A stretch of 64,000 nucleotides of DNA from Paenibacillus sp. yr247 (GCF_900103825.1 NZ_FNIF01000001.1:62001-126000), one strand, 5' to 3'. Positions 52,774-62,471 are shown, numbered from the stretch's first letter. Program-made: numbers and translations. Notes: generated from the letters alone by a model not told the origin.

Positions 52774-54120
52774 ATGAGTAACGTTCAAGTATGGCAATCG
52801 ACGATTGATGAAACAAAAAAACTAACACAGATGGAATCGATTTCATTTTCTGAAAGCAAGGAGGAGAGTACTGACTACGTCATCACAATAGACGAGGCGG
52901 TCACTTATCAACAGATGGACGGTTTCGGAGCATCATTTACTGATGCTTCGGCCTGGCTGGTTTATCATGCGTTATCAAAGGAGCTTAGGGATGATCTCAT
53001 GCGGAAGCTATTTGATCGGGAGGACGGCATCGGGATTTCGTTCATACGTCAGCCGATGGGTGCTAGTGATTTCGCATGGAAGATATATAGCTATGACGAT
53101 GTTGAGCCTGGAGATAGCGACCATGAGCTTGCACGTTTTTCTATCGATCACGATCGGTCATACATTTTACCTGTTATCCATCAGGCTTTGAAGCTTAACC
53201 CTAAGCTCAAGGTAATGGCTTCGCCATGGAGCCCACCGGGCTGGATGAAAACGTCTGAGACAATGATTGGCGGTACGCTGAAGCCGGATTGCTATGGGGT
53301 GTATGCAGACTATTTCGTCAAGTTCCTTGATGCCTATCAAGCGGAGGGGATTCCGATCTATGCTGTTACGATGCAGAACGAGCCGGGCTACGAGCCGAAG
53401 GAATACCCGGGGATGATTGTGAAGCCGGCGGAGGAAGCCGCGTTTATCAAGTCGCATCTGGGACCTCGCCTAGCGAAGCGGGAGCAGCCGACCAAGATCA
53501 TGTGCTACGACCATAACTGGGACGTTCCCGGCCATCCTCGTGAGATCTACGAAGACCCCGAAGCAAGCAAGTATGTCGCCGGAACAGCATGGCATGTGTA
53601 TGGAGGAAACCACGAGGCCATGTCTCAGATCAAGGAACAGTTCCCGGGCAAGGATGTTTGGTTTACCGAAGCGTCCGGAGGGCAGTGGATTCCGCCGTTT
53701 CACGATGCTTTCATGGACCAAATGAAGCATGTTATCCGCACGACAAGAAACTGGTCGAAGTCTGTAATCTGGTGGAACATAGCTTTGGATGAAAACAACG
53801 GACCAACCGTCCTGTCCCGCAGCACGTGCCGCGGGATCGTCAAGATCAATCAGCAGTCAGGCGAGCTTACGTATAATCTTGATTACTACACCCTCGGCCA
53901 TATCAGCAAGTTCGTGAGTCCGGGTGCTTATCGGATCGACTCGAATACGTTTGAAGATGACTTGGAAACGGTAGCGTTCCGCAACGAGGATGGCTCCAAG
54001 GTTCTGATCGTTTCGAACCGGACGACGAAGCCGAAAACGTTTGCTGTTACAAGCGGTGAATGGACCTTCGCGTATATCATTGATGGGAAAGCGGCTGTTA
54101 CCTTTAAGTGGGAACAATGA
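52774..54120 (+). CDS. GH30 glycosidase (glucosylceramidase/beta-glycosidase family)
   Basis: A 448-residue glycoside hydrolase family 30 protein. The barrel begins QMDGFGASFTDASAWL. The acid/base is E203 in VTMQNEPGYEP and the nucleophile E299 in DVWFTEASGG. KVMASPWSPPGWMKT is a family signature. The C-terminal beta-sandwich is short but complete. With no signal peptide it acts in the cytoplasm on sugars brought in by transporter E; GH30 members cleave beta-glucosides, beta-xylosides, beta-fucosides or beta-1,6-glucans, and the choice cannot be made here. GAGGAGC precedes the ATG. Confidence 0.92.
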   Translation: MSNVQVWQSTIDETKKLTQMESISFSESKEESTDYVITIDEAVTYQQMDGFGASFTDASAWLVYHALSKELRDDLMRKLFDREDGIGISFIRQPMGASDFAWKIYSYDDVEPGDSDHELARFSIDHDRSYILPVIHQALKLNPKLKVMASPWSPPGWMKTSETMIGGTLKPDCYGVYADYFVKFLDAYQAEGIPIYAVTMQNEPGYEPKEYPGMIVKPAEEAAFIKSHLGPRLAKREQPTKIMCYDHNWDVPGHPREIYEDPEASKYVAGTAWHVYGGNHEAMSQIKEQFPGKDVWFTEASGGQWIPPFHDAFMDQMKHVIRTTRNWSKSVIWWNIALDENNGPTVLSRSTCRGIVKINQQSGELTYNLDYYTLGHISKFVSPGAYRIDSNTFEDDLETVAFRNEDGSKVLIVSNRTTKPKTFAVTSGEWTFAYIIDGKAAVTFKWEQ

Positions 54121-54239
54121 TGAGTAAATCAATGCGAACACCGATTGTGGAGAGCATTATTATTCAGATTCTGACCGACCCTGAAGCAAGTAAATACATT
54201 TCTGACAGTACTAAGGCGATCTCCTATAACCCGGAGTAA
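54120..54239 (+). pseudogene. Small GH30 remnant overlapping the GH30 stop
   Basis: A 39-residue frame whose ATG overlaps the GH30 stop (TGATG). It contains ILTDPEASKYISD, closely resembling EIYEDPEASKYVAG inside the intact GH30 protein, so it looks like a leftover piece of a second GH30 gene. No ribosome binding site of its own, but coupled translation is possible. Confidence 0.45.
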
Positions 54240-54333
54240 AACAAGCGAAAATTGAGAAACCATATGCTTCACCAAGAGGTGTTAGATTAGGGTTGTGCCA
54301 AATTGTTGTTCAACTATCGCGAAACGATTATGG

Positions 54334-54362
54334 AGGAGCTTGCTAAGCGACAGCTCCTTTTT
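54334..54362 (+). terminator. Rho-independent terminator after the GH30 unit
   Basis: AGGAGCT pairs with AGCTCCT around TGCTAAGCGAC, followed by TTTTTC. Confidence 0.75.
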
Positions 54363-54382
54363 CGTTTGTTTGAATAAAGGGC

Positions 54383-54479
54383 AGCGGGTCATAGTCACCC
54401 GCTCGCTTTATGCTCCAAAGGTAGTCCAATACATAGGGCGAGTGAGCGACGGCGGCAACTTTGTATCGACATCGCCCTA
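54383..54479 (+). promoter_or_regulatory. Paired hairpins upstream of the amino-acid transporter
   Basis: AGCGGGT-N7-ACCCGCT (54383-54403) is followed by TAGGGCGA and TCGCCCTA (54434-54479) enclosing about 30 bases. No S-box, lysine or other riboswitch signature is recognisable and no T-run follows. About 155 bases lie between it and the transporter start. It may be a leader structure or a residue of older sequence. Confidence 0.3.
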
Positions 54480-54634
54480 GGTTATTACTGAATATATTTT
54501 CCGCCAATTGTGCTGCTGTTCGATCAGAGCTGTTCGGATCATTGATTTCCGAAGAAACGGCAAGGTTTGAAATTTGTGGATTATTGGGATAATAGAAGAA
54601 GCGGAAATTCGAAATATTCAGGAGGAAACAAAAC

Positions 54635-55495
54635 ATGTTGATGAAATCAAAAAAACTTTTTCAAACGGTCTCCTTTCTAGGTGCAATTGTTATTGTATCG
54701 GCGGGATGCGGGGGAAAGGCTACTCAGCCTATAGACAATGCTTCTGGCAATAAAACCCCTGGAACAACAGCTTCGGTCAATCTGCTGGAACAAATAAAGA
54801 AATCCGGAAAGCTCAAAGTCGGCTTAATGGGAACCTATGCTCCTTACAACTTTTTGAACGATAAGCATGAGGTGGACGGATTTGACGCGGACGTGGCCAA
54901 AGAAGTCGCTAAGCGTCTAGGTGTCCAAGCGGAATTCATTACTGGGGAATTCTCCGGTTTGATCGAAGGTTTGCAAAAAGAGAAGTATGACGCTTTGGTT
55001 AGTCAAGTGACAATTACGGACGATCGCAAGAAAACAATGGATTTTTCCATGCCGTATATTAAAAATGCTGTGAATGTAATTGTGAAGAGCGATAATACAA
55101 CCATAAAGTCGATTGACGATTTCAAAGGTAAGAAGGTTGGCGTGGGGCTCGGAACGAACGATGAAAAATATTTGAGGGAAGTCGTTCTTCCCAAAGTCGG
55201 GACTTTTGAAATTGCCACCTACAACGACGTTATCACTTCTTTGACGGATTTGAACGTCGGAAGAATCGATGCGACGATTAACAACGTATTCGCTATTAAG
55301 CCTCTAGTAGATAAAAATAAATTTAAAATTAAAACGGTTGGTGAGCCTATAAAAGTAGATGCAGCTGGCATCCCCGTACGCAAAAACAATCCTGAGCTTC
55401 TCGATGCCATAAATAAAGCATTGACTGATATGAAGTCCGATGGAACGTTTAAAACCATTTTCCAAAAGTGGTTTGGGGTGGACCCGAATATTTAA
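54635..55495 (+). CDS. Amino-acid ABC transporter lipoprotein binding protein (family 3)
   Basis: A 286-residue family 3 solute-binding protein. The signal peptide ends in lipobox SAGC (about C25). The domain starts SGKLKVGLMGTYAPYNFLND and contains GFDADVAKEVAKRLG, SQVTITDDRKKTMDFS and KKVGVGLGTNDEKYL, the pattern of polar amino-acid (cystine, glutamine, arginine) binders. GGAGGAAAC precedes the ATG. First gene of a complete permease/ATPase operon; specificity is not evident. Confidence 0.93.
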   Translation: MLMKSKKLFQTVSFLGAIVIVSAGCGGKATQPIDNASGNKTPGTTASVNLLEQIKKSGKLKVGLMGTYAPYNFLNDKHEVDGFDADVAKEVAKRLGVQAEFITGEFSGLIEGLQKEKYDALVSQVTITDDRKKTMDFSMPYIKNAVNVIVKSDNTTIKSIDDFKGKKVGVGLGTNDEKYLREVVLPKVGTFEIATYNDVITSLTDLNVGRIDATINNVFAIKPLVDKNKFKIKTVGEPIKVDAAGIPVRKNNPELLDAINKALTDMKSDGTFKTIFQKWFGVDPNI

Positions 55496-55523
55496 AGGGC
55501 ATTGAACGGAGAGGATGAATGGA

Positions 55524-56168
55524 ATGGATCTGGTTTTTAAAAACATCCATTTTCTTTTAACGGGTGCCTACTACACCTTGCTGATTACGCTTGTCTCGAT
55601 GTTGTTCGGTTTTTTCATCGCATTGATCGTGGCTATTGCACGTTTAAAAGGGAATAGGCTCATCCGCGGTTTAGCCCAAGGGTACGTTTCCATCATTCGC
55701 GGAACACCGATCCTTGTTCAGATCTTTATTATATATTACGGATTACCAGATTACGGAATTAATTTTGGACCGCTCACAGCAGCTTATATTTCGCTCAGCA
55801 TCAATATTGGCGCTTATTTATCGGAAACCTTCCGAGGCGCCATTCTTTCTGTGAGCAAAGGACAAACGGAAGCAGCGCTGTCTCTAAACTTGTCGCCTTG
55901 GCAAACGATGCGTAAAATCATTTTGCCGCAAGCAGCCAGAGTAGCAATTCCTCCCATGGGCAATACGTTTATCGGGATGTTGAAGGAGACCTCACTTGTT
56001 TCGGTAGTTACGGTCACGGAGCTGCTTCGCTCAGCACAATTGCTTATGGCTCAATATTATGTAGCCATGCCTTTTTATATTGCGATAGCCCTTATGTACT
56101 GGGTTATGAGTATGGTCTTTTCTAATATCCTAAATCGCATCGAGCTCAAGTTATCCAAGGCTTACTAA
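55524..56168 (+). CDS. Amino-acid ABC transporter permease (HisM/GlnP type)
   Basis: A 214-residue permease with about five spans and the PAAT-family motif [37 protein letters not shown] is a further family signature. ATG 55524 has GAGAGG about eight bases upstream; ATG 55515 is too near that site. It lies 28 bases after the binding-protein gene. Confidence 0.92.
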   Translation: MDLVFKNIHFLLTGAYYTLLITLVSMLFGFFIALIVAIARLKGNRLIRGLAQGYVSIIRGTPILVQIFIIYYGLPDYGINFGPLTAAYISLSINIGAYLSETFRGAILSVSKGQTEAALSLNLSPWQTMRKIILPQAARVAIPPMGNTFIGMLKETSLVSVVTVTELLRSAQLLMAQYYVAMPFYIAIALMYWVMSMVFSNILNRIELKLSKAY

Positions 56169-56182
56169 GGGTGTGCGTTGAT

Positions 56183-56926
56183 ATGATCGAGGTAAACAAA
56201 CTGAGTAAGAGCTTTAGTGAGTTAGTCGTTTTGCAAGATATACACATACAAATTCGTTCTCAAGAGATTGTTGTTCTGGTGGGACCTAGCGGATCTGGGA
56301 AAAGCACACTGCTGCGCTGCCTCAATGGACTTGAGGAGCCGAGCGAGGGGACGATTCGCGTGGGCAATACACGGTGGGAAGCCAGTATGGGTGTCCAAGC
56401 CAAAAAACAAGCGTTTAGGGACATTCGTTGGCTAACGGGCATGGTGTTTCAATCTTTTAATTTATTTCCGCATATGAACGTATTGGAAAATGTTATTATG
56501 GCACCTATGATTGCGAGAAAAATACCTAAGGAGCAGGCTGTACAGCTTGGCGAAGACTTATTATCAAAAGTAGGATTGTTGGAAAAGAAGATTGAATATC
56601 CTTCCCGCCTTTCCGGGGGCCAGCAGCAGCGGGTTGCCATTGCTAGGTCTCTTGCTATGAAGCCGCAAGTCATGCTCTTCGATGAGCCGACATCGGCTCT
56701 AGACCCGGAGCTAACCGGAGAAGTATTGTCGGTAATGAAACAGCTGGCGACAGAAGGAATGACCATGATTGTTGTCACCCATGAAATGAGGTTTGCCAGA
56801 GAAGTGGCCGATAGGGTGATCTTTATGAGCGATGGTAAGATCCAAGAGGAAGGCGTACCCGACCAATTTTTTGCAGAGCCTAAGACGGAACGTGCTCGTA
56901 AATTTTTACGGCAAATTGGAGAATAG
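56183..56926 (+). CDS. Amino-acid ABC transporter ATPase (GlnQ type)
   Basis: A 247-residue ATPase with Walker [10 protein letters not shown], signature LSGGQQQR, Walker [15 protein letters not shown] and the switch histidine in VVTHEM. It energises the permease encoded just before it. ATG 56183 is chosen; AAGGGTG is about 10 bases upstream, and an in-frame GTG exists at 56171. This is the only ABC ATPase in the window. Confidence 0.94.
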   Translation: MIEVNKLSKSFSELVVLQDIHIQIRSQEIVVLVGPSGSGKSTLLRCLNGLEEPSEGTIRVGNTRWEASMGVQAKKQAFRDIRWLTGMVFQSFNLFPHMNVLENVIMAPMIARKIPKEQAVQLGEDLLSKVGLLEKKIEYPSRLSGGQQQRVAIARSLAMKPQVMLFDEPTSALDPELTGEVLSVMKQLATEGMTMIVVTHEMRFAREVADRVIFMSDGKIQEEGVPDQFFAEPKTERARKFLRQIGE

Positions 56927-56945
56927 ACTGTAGGAGGGTTATATC

Positions 56946-58160
56946 GTGGGCAATAACAAGGAAGAACATCTGATGGAGATTGCTGCGAAATCAAAGGAGA
57001 TTATGGAAAGAGATAATCTTGATGCGCTTGTGGCATCTAGCTGCGAGAACTTCTATTACCTATCCGGTCACCCGAGTACCTTTATGTATACATTACGAAT
57101 GAACGAAGTAGCTTTGGCCGTGATGTTTCGTAATCCCAACAGAAAGACCGTCATCATTATGAACGAGTTTGAAGCTGCTGGCATTCCGGAGGATTTGCCG
57201 AACTGCGAGGTTAGAACTTATCCGACGTGGGTTGATGTGGATGACCCTTTTGAGCTTAAAGGAGGCCAATTCCAAGGAAAGCGGCCCACAGCTCACCAGG
57301 TACAAGAGATGTTCGGGATGCTTATTCAGGTGTTGGGGGAAAATGGAATAGCGAGGGGCAGAGTTGCTGTTGAGCTGAATTCCATGCGGTACCCTTCAGT
57401 AACGGCTTTACAGCAGGCTGCCGATAGTTTGGAGTTGCTGGAAGCAAGCGCCATCTTTAGCGAGTTGCGTGCCATCAAGACGCCTTGGGAGATTGAACAG
57501 CTCCATAAAAGCTGTGCCTACGCCGAAGCCGGCATTACAGAAGCCGTTCGAGGGATTCATGTTGGGAGCTCCGCTGCCGAGATCGCTCACGATTTTAAGC
57601 AGGCCCTTATGAAGAATAGAGAGGGATCTACCTCCCGATTTCATATGATTTCCGTCGGGGCCAATTTTGCGCCGGCGCATGTGTTCGATTCGCGCTCAAG
57701 CAAGCCAGGCGACTTGATTAAATTTGATGTTGGCGTGGATGTGGAAGGCTATGGATCGGATATCGCTCGAACTTTTGTTCTTGGCTCTCCTTCAAGTACT
57801 GTGGAACGTGTGTACAATGCTCTAAGAATCGGGCACGATCATCTTGTTCAACTGATTGAACCGGAAAGGTCCATGCAGTCAGCCTTTGACGAAGTAATGA
57901 GCCTGATTCGCCGCTCAGGATTGCCGAATTATAACCGAGGACACTTAGGACATAGTGCGGGTTTGAGCCTAGCCGCCGAAGAGGCTCCATTCATTAGCCC
58001 GAATGAGAACACTGTCTTCCGTTCAGGGATGGTGATTTGTCTGGAGACGCCGTATTATGGTTATGGTGTTGGCTCGATCATGATTGAAGATATGGTTCTG
58101 GTGACGGAAAAAGGTTGTGAGCGGTTGAATCTCTTGTCCAAGGATCTTATTTCGCTTTAA
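56946..58160 (+). CDS. M24-family metallopeptidase (Xaa-Pro aminopeptidase/prolidase-like)
   Basis: A 404-residue protein with an N-terminal creatinase-like domain (LDALVASSCENFYYLSGHPS) and a C-terminal pita-bread domain. Metal ligands D261 and D272 are in KFDVGVDVEGYGSDIARTF; the later GHLGHSAGL, AAEEAPF and SIMIEDMVLVTEKG segments supply His and Glu ligands. Members cleave X-Pro bonds or act on other amide substrates. GTG start after AGGAGGG, 19 bases behind the ATPase gene, so it belongs to the amino-acid transporter operon and may process an imported dipeptide or modified amino acid. Confidence 0.88.
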   Translation: MGNNKEEHLMEIAAKSKEIMERDNLDALVASSCENFYYLSGHPSTFMYTLRMNEVALAVMFRNPNRKTVIIMNEFEAAGIPEDLPNCEVRTYPTWVDVDDPFELKGGQFQGKRPTAHQVQEMFGMLIQVLGENGIARGRVAVELNSMRYPSVTALQQAADSLELLEASAIFSELRAIKTPWEIEQLHKSCAYAEAGITEAVRGIHVGSSAAEIAHDFKQALMKNREGSTSRFHMISVGANFAPAHVFDSRSSKPGDLIKFDVGVDVEGYGSDIARTFVLGSPSSTVERVYNALRIGHDHLVQLIEPERSMQSAFDEVMSLIRRSGLPNYNRGHLGHSAGLSLAAEEAPFISPNENTVFRSGMVICLETPYYGYGVGSIMIEDMVLVTEKGCERLNLLSKDLISL

Positions 58161-58251
58161 AACACGAAAATACCGTTTGCCGTGGTTCGTTCTTTACCCA
58201 TAATGAATCGGCTCTATCCGATTTGAACCGCCGATAGACAAATATCCCATT

Positions 58252-58278
58252 AAAAGTCGCTAATATTGCGGCTTTTTT
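58252..58278 (+). terminator. Rho-independent terminator of the amino-acid transporter operon
   Basis: AAAAGTCGC pairs with GCGGCTTTT (one G-U) around TAATATT, followed by six T. Confidence 0.85.
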
Positions 58279-58656
58279 GTTTTATCTCTTTCCCGATGGT
58301 AATCAAACAATGAAAAGGGTAAGGGCATCACGAAGATGTTAACGCTAGAACGAACGTGAGCATGGCTGCGCGGATCAATAACATGAAGTTGCTCAGTGCA
58401 GTTAATGAGCATATCATCTTTATCGCCTTTCGTCCCCAATATGTATTTAAATGTATTTGAATACATGCCCAATGGTCCCAAGCTGGAGAAGGCGGTGGTC
58501 CACCAGCACCGATTAACTCTTTCAATGCCCCAACTATTACCGAGGTTCATTTTAGCGGCTCCGTTATAGACGAGAACGAGACTTAGTTCGTTTTTGTCCA
58601 TTTCCAATAGTATCAAAGGAGGATAATCATGATCAAAGAACGATTACTTAAGTGAT

Positions 58657-58803
58657 ATGATTTTCATCAATCACCTAACCCGATGGTTCCCGTTGGTTCA
58701 GTTATTGCTACTCTTGTTCTCCCCGTGCTGCCTAATTCTGTTGGTACGGAAGTTCAAGTCGTTTCGTGAAGAGCTTAACGAGACAATCGTTTGGGATTTT
58801 TAA
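58657..58803 (+). CDS. Possible small membrane protein
   Basis: A 48-residue frame MIFINHLTRWFPLVQLLLLL, FSPCCLILLVRKFKSFREEL with one hydrophobic segment and a charged tail. It has no ribosome binding site of its own. An 8-codon frame (MIKERLLK, 58629-58655) with a strong AAAGGAGG ends two bases before it, so it is either coupled to that leader, a frameshifted remnant, or not expressed. Around it the 58279-58891 gap shows nothing else that I can support. Confidence 0.25.
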   Translation: MIFINHLTRWFPLVQLLLLLFSPCCLILLVRKFKSFREELNETIVWDF

Positions 58804-58891
58804 AAAATCAAAACACGTTTAATAAAGGGTTTTGACCATTAGAGATCGAATAGACCTACAATCACTTGTTTGAATTAGGGGATGCTTACTC

Positions 58892-60301
58892 ATGAGACTG
58901 AAAGAACATCTAATTGATTCCTTAATGAATTTAACCAACGATGGGATTGTAGTCGTTGATATAAATGGAACTGTGTTAGAGGTTAATAAGAAGTTTGAAG
59001 AGTTACATGGCTGGACTAGGGAAGAGGTTATCGGGAAAGTATTGCCGATGACACCTGATAATTATAAAGAAGATGCTCTTCGATTATATCAGTCTTTATT
59101 AAACGGCGAGCAAATCAAAGATTTCGAAGCGATAAAACTCAGAAAAGACGGCTCTACATTTTACGCGAATGTTACGGTTTCACCTGTGAAAAATAATGAA
59201 GGATTTGTTATTGGATTTGTCGGTGTGGAAAGGGATATTAGTGAAAAGAAAAGAGTGGAAGAAGAGCTTTTAGAAAGAGAAAAACAGTTCAGAAAGTTGA
59301 TTAAACTTAATCCTGAACCCATTGTTCTGCATAAAGATGGGTTCGTCCAGTTTGCGAATGATGCTTGTTGTAAACTTTTTGGTGGTGCTTCATCAGATGA
59401 ATTCAAAGGAAGATCTATCTATGATTTTTTCTCTTCATCTGAAAAGGACAAGGTTGTAGCGCGACTTCAGCAGGTCATGCAGTCGGATAGCTACAGTGAA
59501 TTTATAGAAAGAAGAATGCTAAAGTTAGACGGAACTTTTTTTGATGCAGAAATATCCTCCATTCATGTCTACAAAAATATGGGGATTCCTGTCGTACAGA
59601 CCGTGATTCGTGATCTCACTGAGCGCAAAAAGTCGGAAGAAGCGATCATTAGGTCTGAAAAACTGTCACTCATTGGTCAATTAGCAGCTGGGATAGCACA
59701 TGATATACGTAATCCATTAACTTCCTTGAAAGGTTTTGTACATTTACTTAAGGCTAAAAATGCAGACTATGTTGATATCATGATGGAAGAACTAGAGCAT
59801 ATCAATTATGTAGTCAATGAATTTATGACTCTGGCGAAACCACATCTGAGTTATTACATGGAGAGTAAGACTCAAGAACTTGTTCAAAGTGTAATTGGTT
59901 TTCTAAAACCCCATGCTCATCTATATAACGTTCAAATACAGATGGACATGGATCAAGACTTCCCCGCAATTTATTGTATACCGGACCAAATCAAACAAGT
60001 TTTAATTAATGTATTAAAGAATGCGATAGAGTCTATGCCTAGTGGTGGGTTAATACAAGTATCATTCAAAAATCGAGTAACTCAAGGCTTGGTAATCTGC
60101 GTCGAAGATCAAGGTATAGGCATTTCTGAAGAAAGGTTATCCCAGTTAGGGGAGCCGTTTTTCACGACAAAGGCTAATGGCACCGGTTTAGGGCTAATGG
60201 TTTGCAAACGTATTATCGAAGGACATGGGGGCAAATTGTCCATTCAGAGCAAAATTAATCATGGTACTACTGTGGAAATCGAACTGCCTTTTAAAAAATA
60301 A
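58892..60301 (+). CDS. Orphan PAS sensor histidine kinase (sporulation-kinase-like), two PAS domains
   Basis: A 469-residue cytoplasmic kinase without membrane spans. PAS 1 spans about residues 10-120 (NDGIVVVDINGTVLEVNKKF, VERDIS), PAS 2 about 130-245 (LNPEPIVLHKDG, RDLTERK). The phosphoacceptor is H270 in AAGIAHDIRNPLTSLKGF. The ATPase part has N-box VLKNAIESMPSGG, G1 VEDQGIGI and G2 NGTGLGLMVCKRII. This architecture and the absence of a response regulator nearby are typical of KinA/KinE-type kinases feeding Spo0F/Spo0A. AGGGGAT precedes the ATG. The next gene is a larger paralog. Confidence 0.9.
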   Translation: MRLKEHLIDSLMNLTNDGIVVVDINGTVLEVNKKFEELHGWTREEVIGKVLPMTPDNYKEDALRLYQSLLNGEQIKDFEAIKLRKDGSTFYANVTVSPVKNNEGFVIGFVGVERDISEKKRVEEELLEREKQFRKLIKLNPEPIVLHKDGFVQFANDACCKLFGGASSDEFKGRSIYDFFSSSEKDKVVARLQQVMQSDSYSEFIERRMLKLDGTFFDAEISSIHVYKNMGIPVVQTVIRDLTERKKSEEAIIRSEKLSLIGQLAAGIAHDIRNPLTSLKGFVHLLKAKNADYVDIMMEELEHINYVVNEFMTLAKPHLSYYMESKTQELVQSVIGFLKPHAHLYNVQIQMDMDQDFPAIYCIPDQIKQVLINVLKNAIESMPSGGLIQVSFKNRVTQGLVICVEDQGIGISEERLSQLGEPFFTTKANGTGLGLMVCKRIIEGHGGKLSIQSKINHGTTVEIELPFKK

Positions 60302-60336
60302 GAACAAGTGTTGAGAGCTTTCAACATTGCAAAATA

Positions 60337-60367
60337 AATGGAGTTGCCCCTCTGCGGCTGCTCCATT
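60337..60367 (+). terminator. Hairpin after the first PAS kinase
   Basis: AATGGAG and CTCCATT enclose a GC-rich inner segment, followed by a weak T-rich stretch (TCGCTTTT). The 60375-60570 remainder shows no gene. Confidence 0.55.
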
Positions 60368-60570
60368 TCGCTTTTCTAAAGAGTTCATCAATATCTACAT
60401 CTTCAACGCTTTCGATAATGGTAATCGGCTTTGTTCAACAACTTTTATTTTGCTGAGATATTGGAATATATTGGTTTTGTACTATGGGAAAGGAAAAATT
60501 AAGTGGAGTATCGAATTATTGTTAAATGCAAACAATAGGTGTTTATTTAATATTGTGAGGGTAAAACAAC

Positions 60571-62421
60571 ATGGAAAAAAGATCACGAAAACTAGAAAGT
60601 AAAGTATTATCAACAAATTTGATGAAACAAATGAATAATATATTTGACTTATATTTTAATAATACAAATGTCAGCGTTGCTGTGATAGATTTGAATTTTC
60701 AAGTTTTGATGGTTAACAAAGCTTACGAAAAATTGTACGGATGGTCGAACGATGAAGTAATTGGAGAGGCTTTATCCACGGTTCCTAGCCATGTAATAGA
60801 GCAAGTAAAGAACGTTCACCATAGCGTTATTCGAACTGGTCAGGCGCAAAGTTATGAAACCCTTAAACTTAGAAAAGATGGAGATTCGTTTCATGCAAGC
60901 GTTACGGTTTCTCCACTTAAGGACAACATCGGCCATATTTTTGCACTCGTTGAAGTTGCAAGAGATATTTCAATTAGAAAAATGGAAGACGAGAAACTTA
61001 AGGAAAGCGAAGAGCGATATCGTAATTTAGTCGAATTATCACCTGAACCGATCGTCGTTTACAGCGATTCCATTATTGTTTACGCAAACCCAGCAGCGTT
61101 AAAGTTAGTAGGTGCGGAGGATGAAAGACAATTACTAGGAATATCGGCGTTAGATTTTATTCATCCTGATTATGTAAATGAGCTTCAAACGCAAGTAGAA
61201 TATCTTTTGAAAGAAAAGAAACCATCCGACATCATCGAAAAGAATATAGTACGGCTTGATAAACAAATTATTAATGTTGAAATTAGGGCTGTGCCTATTG
61301 ATTACCTTGGTAAACCATCAATTCAATTGCTGTGTAGAGATATTACACATAAAAAAGTAATGGAAAGCATAGTTCGCGAACGAGATGAAGAATACAGGCG
61401 AATGTTAAAACTTCTTCCCGAGCCAATCATCGTACATCAAGAAGGAATTATTTGTTATATTAATGATGTAGGTTTGAAGTTACTGGGAGGTCAATCACTA
61501 AGCGATATTATAGGTAAAACCATCTATGAATTCATTCATCCCGATTATCACGATACGGTTAAAGAGAGAGTTATTTCAGTAGTATTAGTTGATACCTATA
61601 ACCCTTTTATAGAGCTAAGTCTTTTGGGGATAAATGGAGAGAAGATAGCAATCGAAGCCTCATCTGTTGTTCTGCATTCATATCTAGAAAGACCTGTAAT
61701 ACAAACGGTTCTTAGAAATATAACTGAACGGAAGAATGCAGAGGAAATGTTACGACAATCTGAAAAATTATCCGTAGTGGGGCAGCTAGCGGCGGGAATC
61801 GCTCATGAGATTAGAAATCCTCTTACTTCGCTTGTTGGGTTTTTACAGCTGATAAAGAGCGCATCGCATAAAAAAGTATTAGAGTATGCTGATATTATGC
61901 TTGTTGAATTAAATCGAATAAACACTATTGTGAATGAATTTATGTTAATTGCTAAGCCCCAGAGTAGCAAATTCGAAGATAAAAACCTTTACGAAATAAC
62001 CGGGAATGTTGTTGCTTTACTTCAGCCCCAAGCCCTTCTACATAACGTGGAGATTAATTTCGAGAATAAGAATGATGTCGTTTATATTGTGAAATGTGAT
62101 GAGGGTCAACTTAAGCAAGTGTTTATCAATCTTATTAAAAATTCAGTTGAAGCAATGCCTTATGGCGGTAGAATTGAGATCGCCCTTCAACGTCTAGGAA
62201 GAAGCAGAATGCTAATTAAGCTTAAAGACAACGGTGTCGGTATTGCAGAGGAACTCGTACCTAGACTGGGTGATCCTTTTTTCACTACAAAAGAAGAAGG
62301 AACCGGACTGGGATTGATGGTTTGCTATCGTATTATCGAAGCTCATCAAGGAACAATGAAGGTTTACAGTAAGTTAGGATTAGGAACTACAATTGAAATT
62401 GAACTCCCTTATGTCGTATAG
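60571..62421 (+). CDS. Orphan PAS sensor histidine kinase (sporulation-kinase-like), three PAS domains
   Basis: A 616-residue cytoplasmic kinase with three PAS domains (about 25-140, 145-260 and 270-390; repeated xPEPIxVxxxxxIxYxN wording) and a kinase core like that of its upstream neighbour. The phosphoacceptor is H412 in AAGIAHEIRNPLTSLVGF; N-box LIKNSVEAMPYGG, G1 LKDNGVGIA and G2 GTGLGLMVCYRII are intact. Compared with the neighbour it has one additional PAS. GAGGG lies about ten bases before the ATG. No response regulator gene is adjacent, so Spo0F or Spo0A elsewhere is the expected target; signals are unknown. Confidence 0.9.
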   Translation: MEKRSRKLESKVLSTNLMKQMNNIFDLYFNNTNVSVAVIDLNFQVLMVNKAYEKLYGWSNDEVIGEALSTVPSHVIEQVKNVHHSVIRTGQAQSYETLKLRKDGDSFHASVTVSPLKDNIGHIFALVEVARDISIRKMEDEKLKESEERYRNLVELSPEPIVVYSDSIIVYANPAALKLVGAEDERQLLGISALDFIHPDYVNELQTQVEYLLKEKKPSDIIEKNIVRLDKQIINVEIRAVPIDYLGKPSIQLLCRDITHKKVMESIVRERDEEYRRMLKLLPEPIIVHQEGIICYINDVGLKLLGGQSLSDIIGKTIYEFIHPDYHDTVKERVISVVLVDTYNPFIELSLLGINGEKIAIEASSVVLHSYLERPVIQTVLRNITERKNAEEMLRQSEKLSVVGQLAAGIAHEIRNPLTSLVGFLQLIKSASHKKVLEYADIMLVELNRINTIVNEFMLIAKPQSSKFEDKNLYEITGNVVALLQPQALLHNVEINFENKNDVVYIVKCDEGQLKQVFINLIKNSVEAMPYGGRIEIALQRLGRSRMLIKLKDNGVGIAEELVPRLGDPFFTTKEEGTGLGLMVCYRIIEAHQGTMKVYSKLGLGTTIEIELPYVV

Positions 62422-62471
62422 GGCACAAAAACCCAGAATTACTAATCTATTTTGAAATAAAACTTCACAAA

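Noticed and set aside
54343..54636. 97-codon minus-strand frame before the amino-acid transporter
   Set aside because: It reads through the plus-strand hairpins and the transporter ribosome binding site, with no family resemblance.
58260..58616. 118-codon minus-strand frame after the M24 operon
   Set aside because: TTG start without ribosome binding site, it overlaps the plus-strand terminator and I recognise no family; it may be old transposon sequence but I cannot support a gene.
60327..60602. 91-codon plus-strand frame between the two kinases
   Set aside because: It starts within a hairpin, lacks a ribosome binding site and overlaps the real start of the second kinase in another frame.
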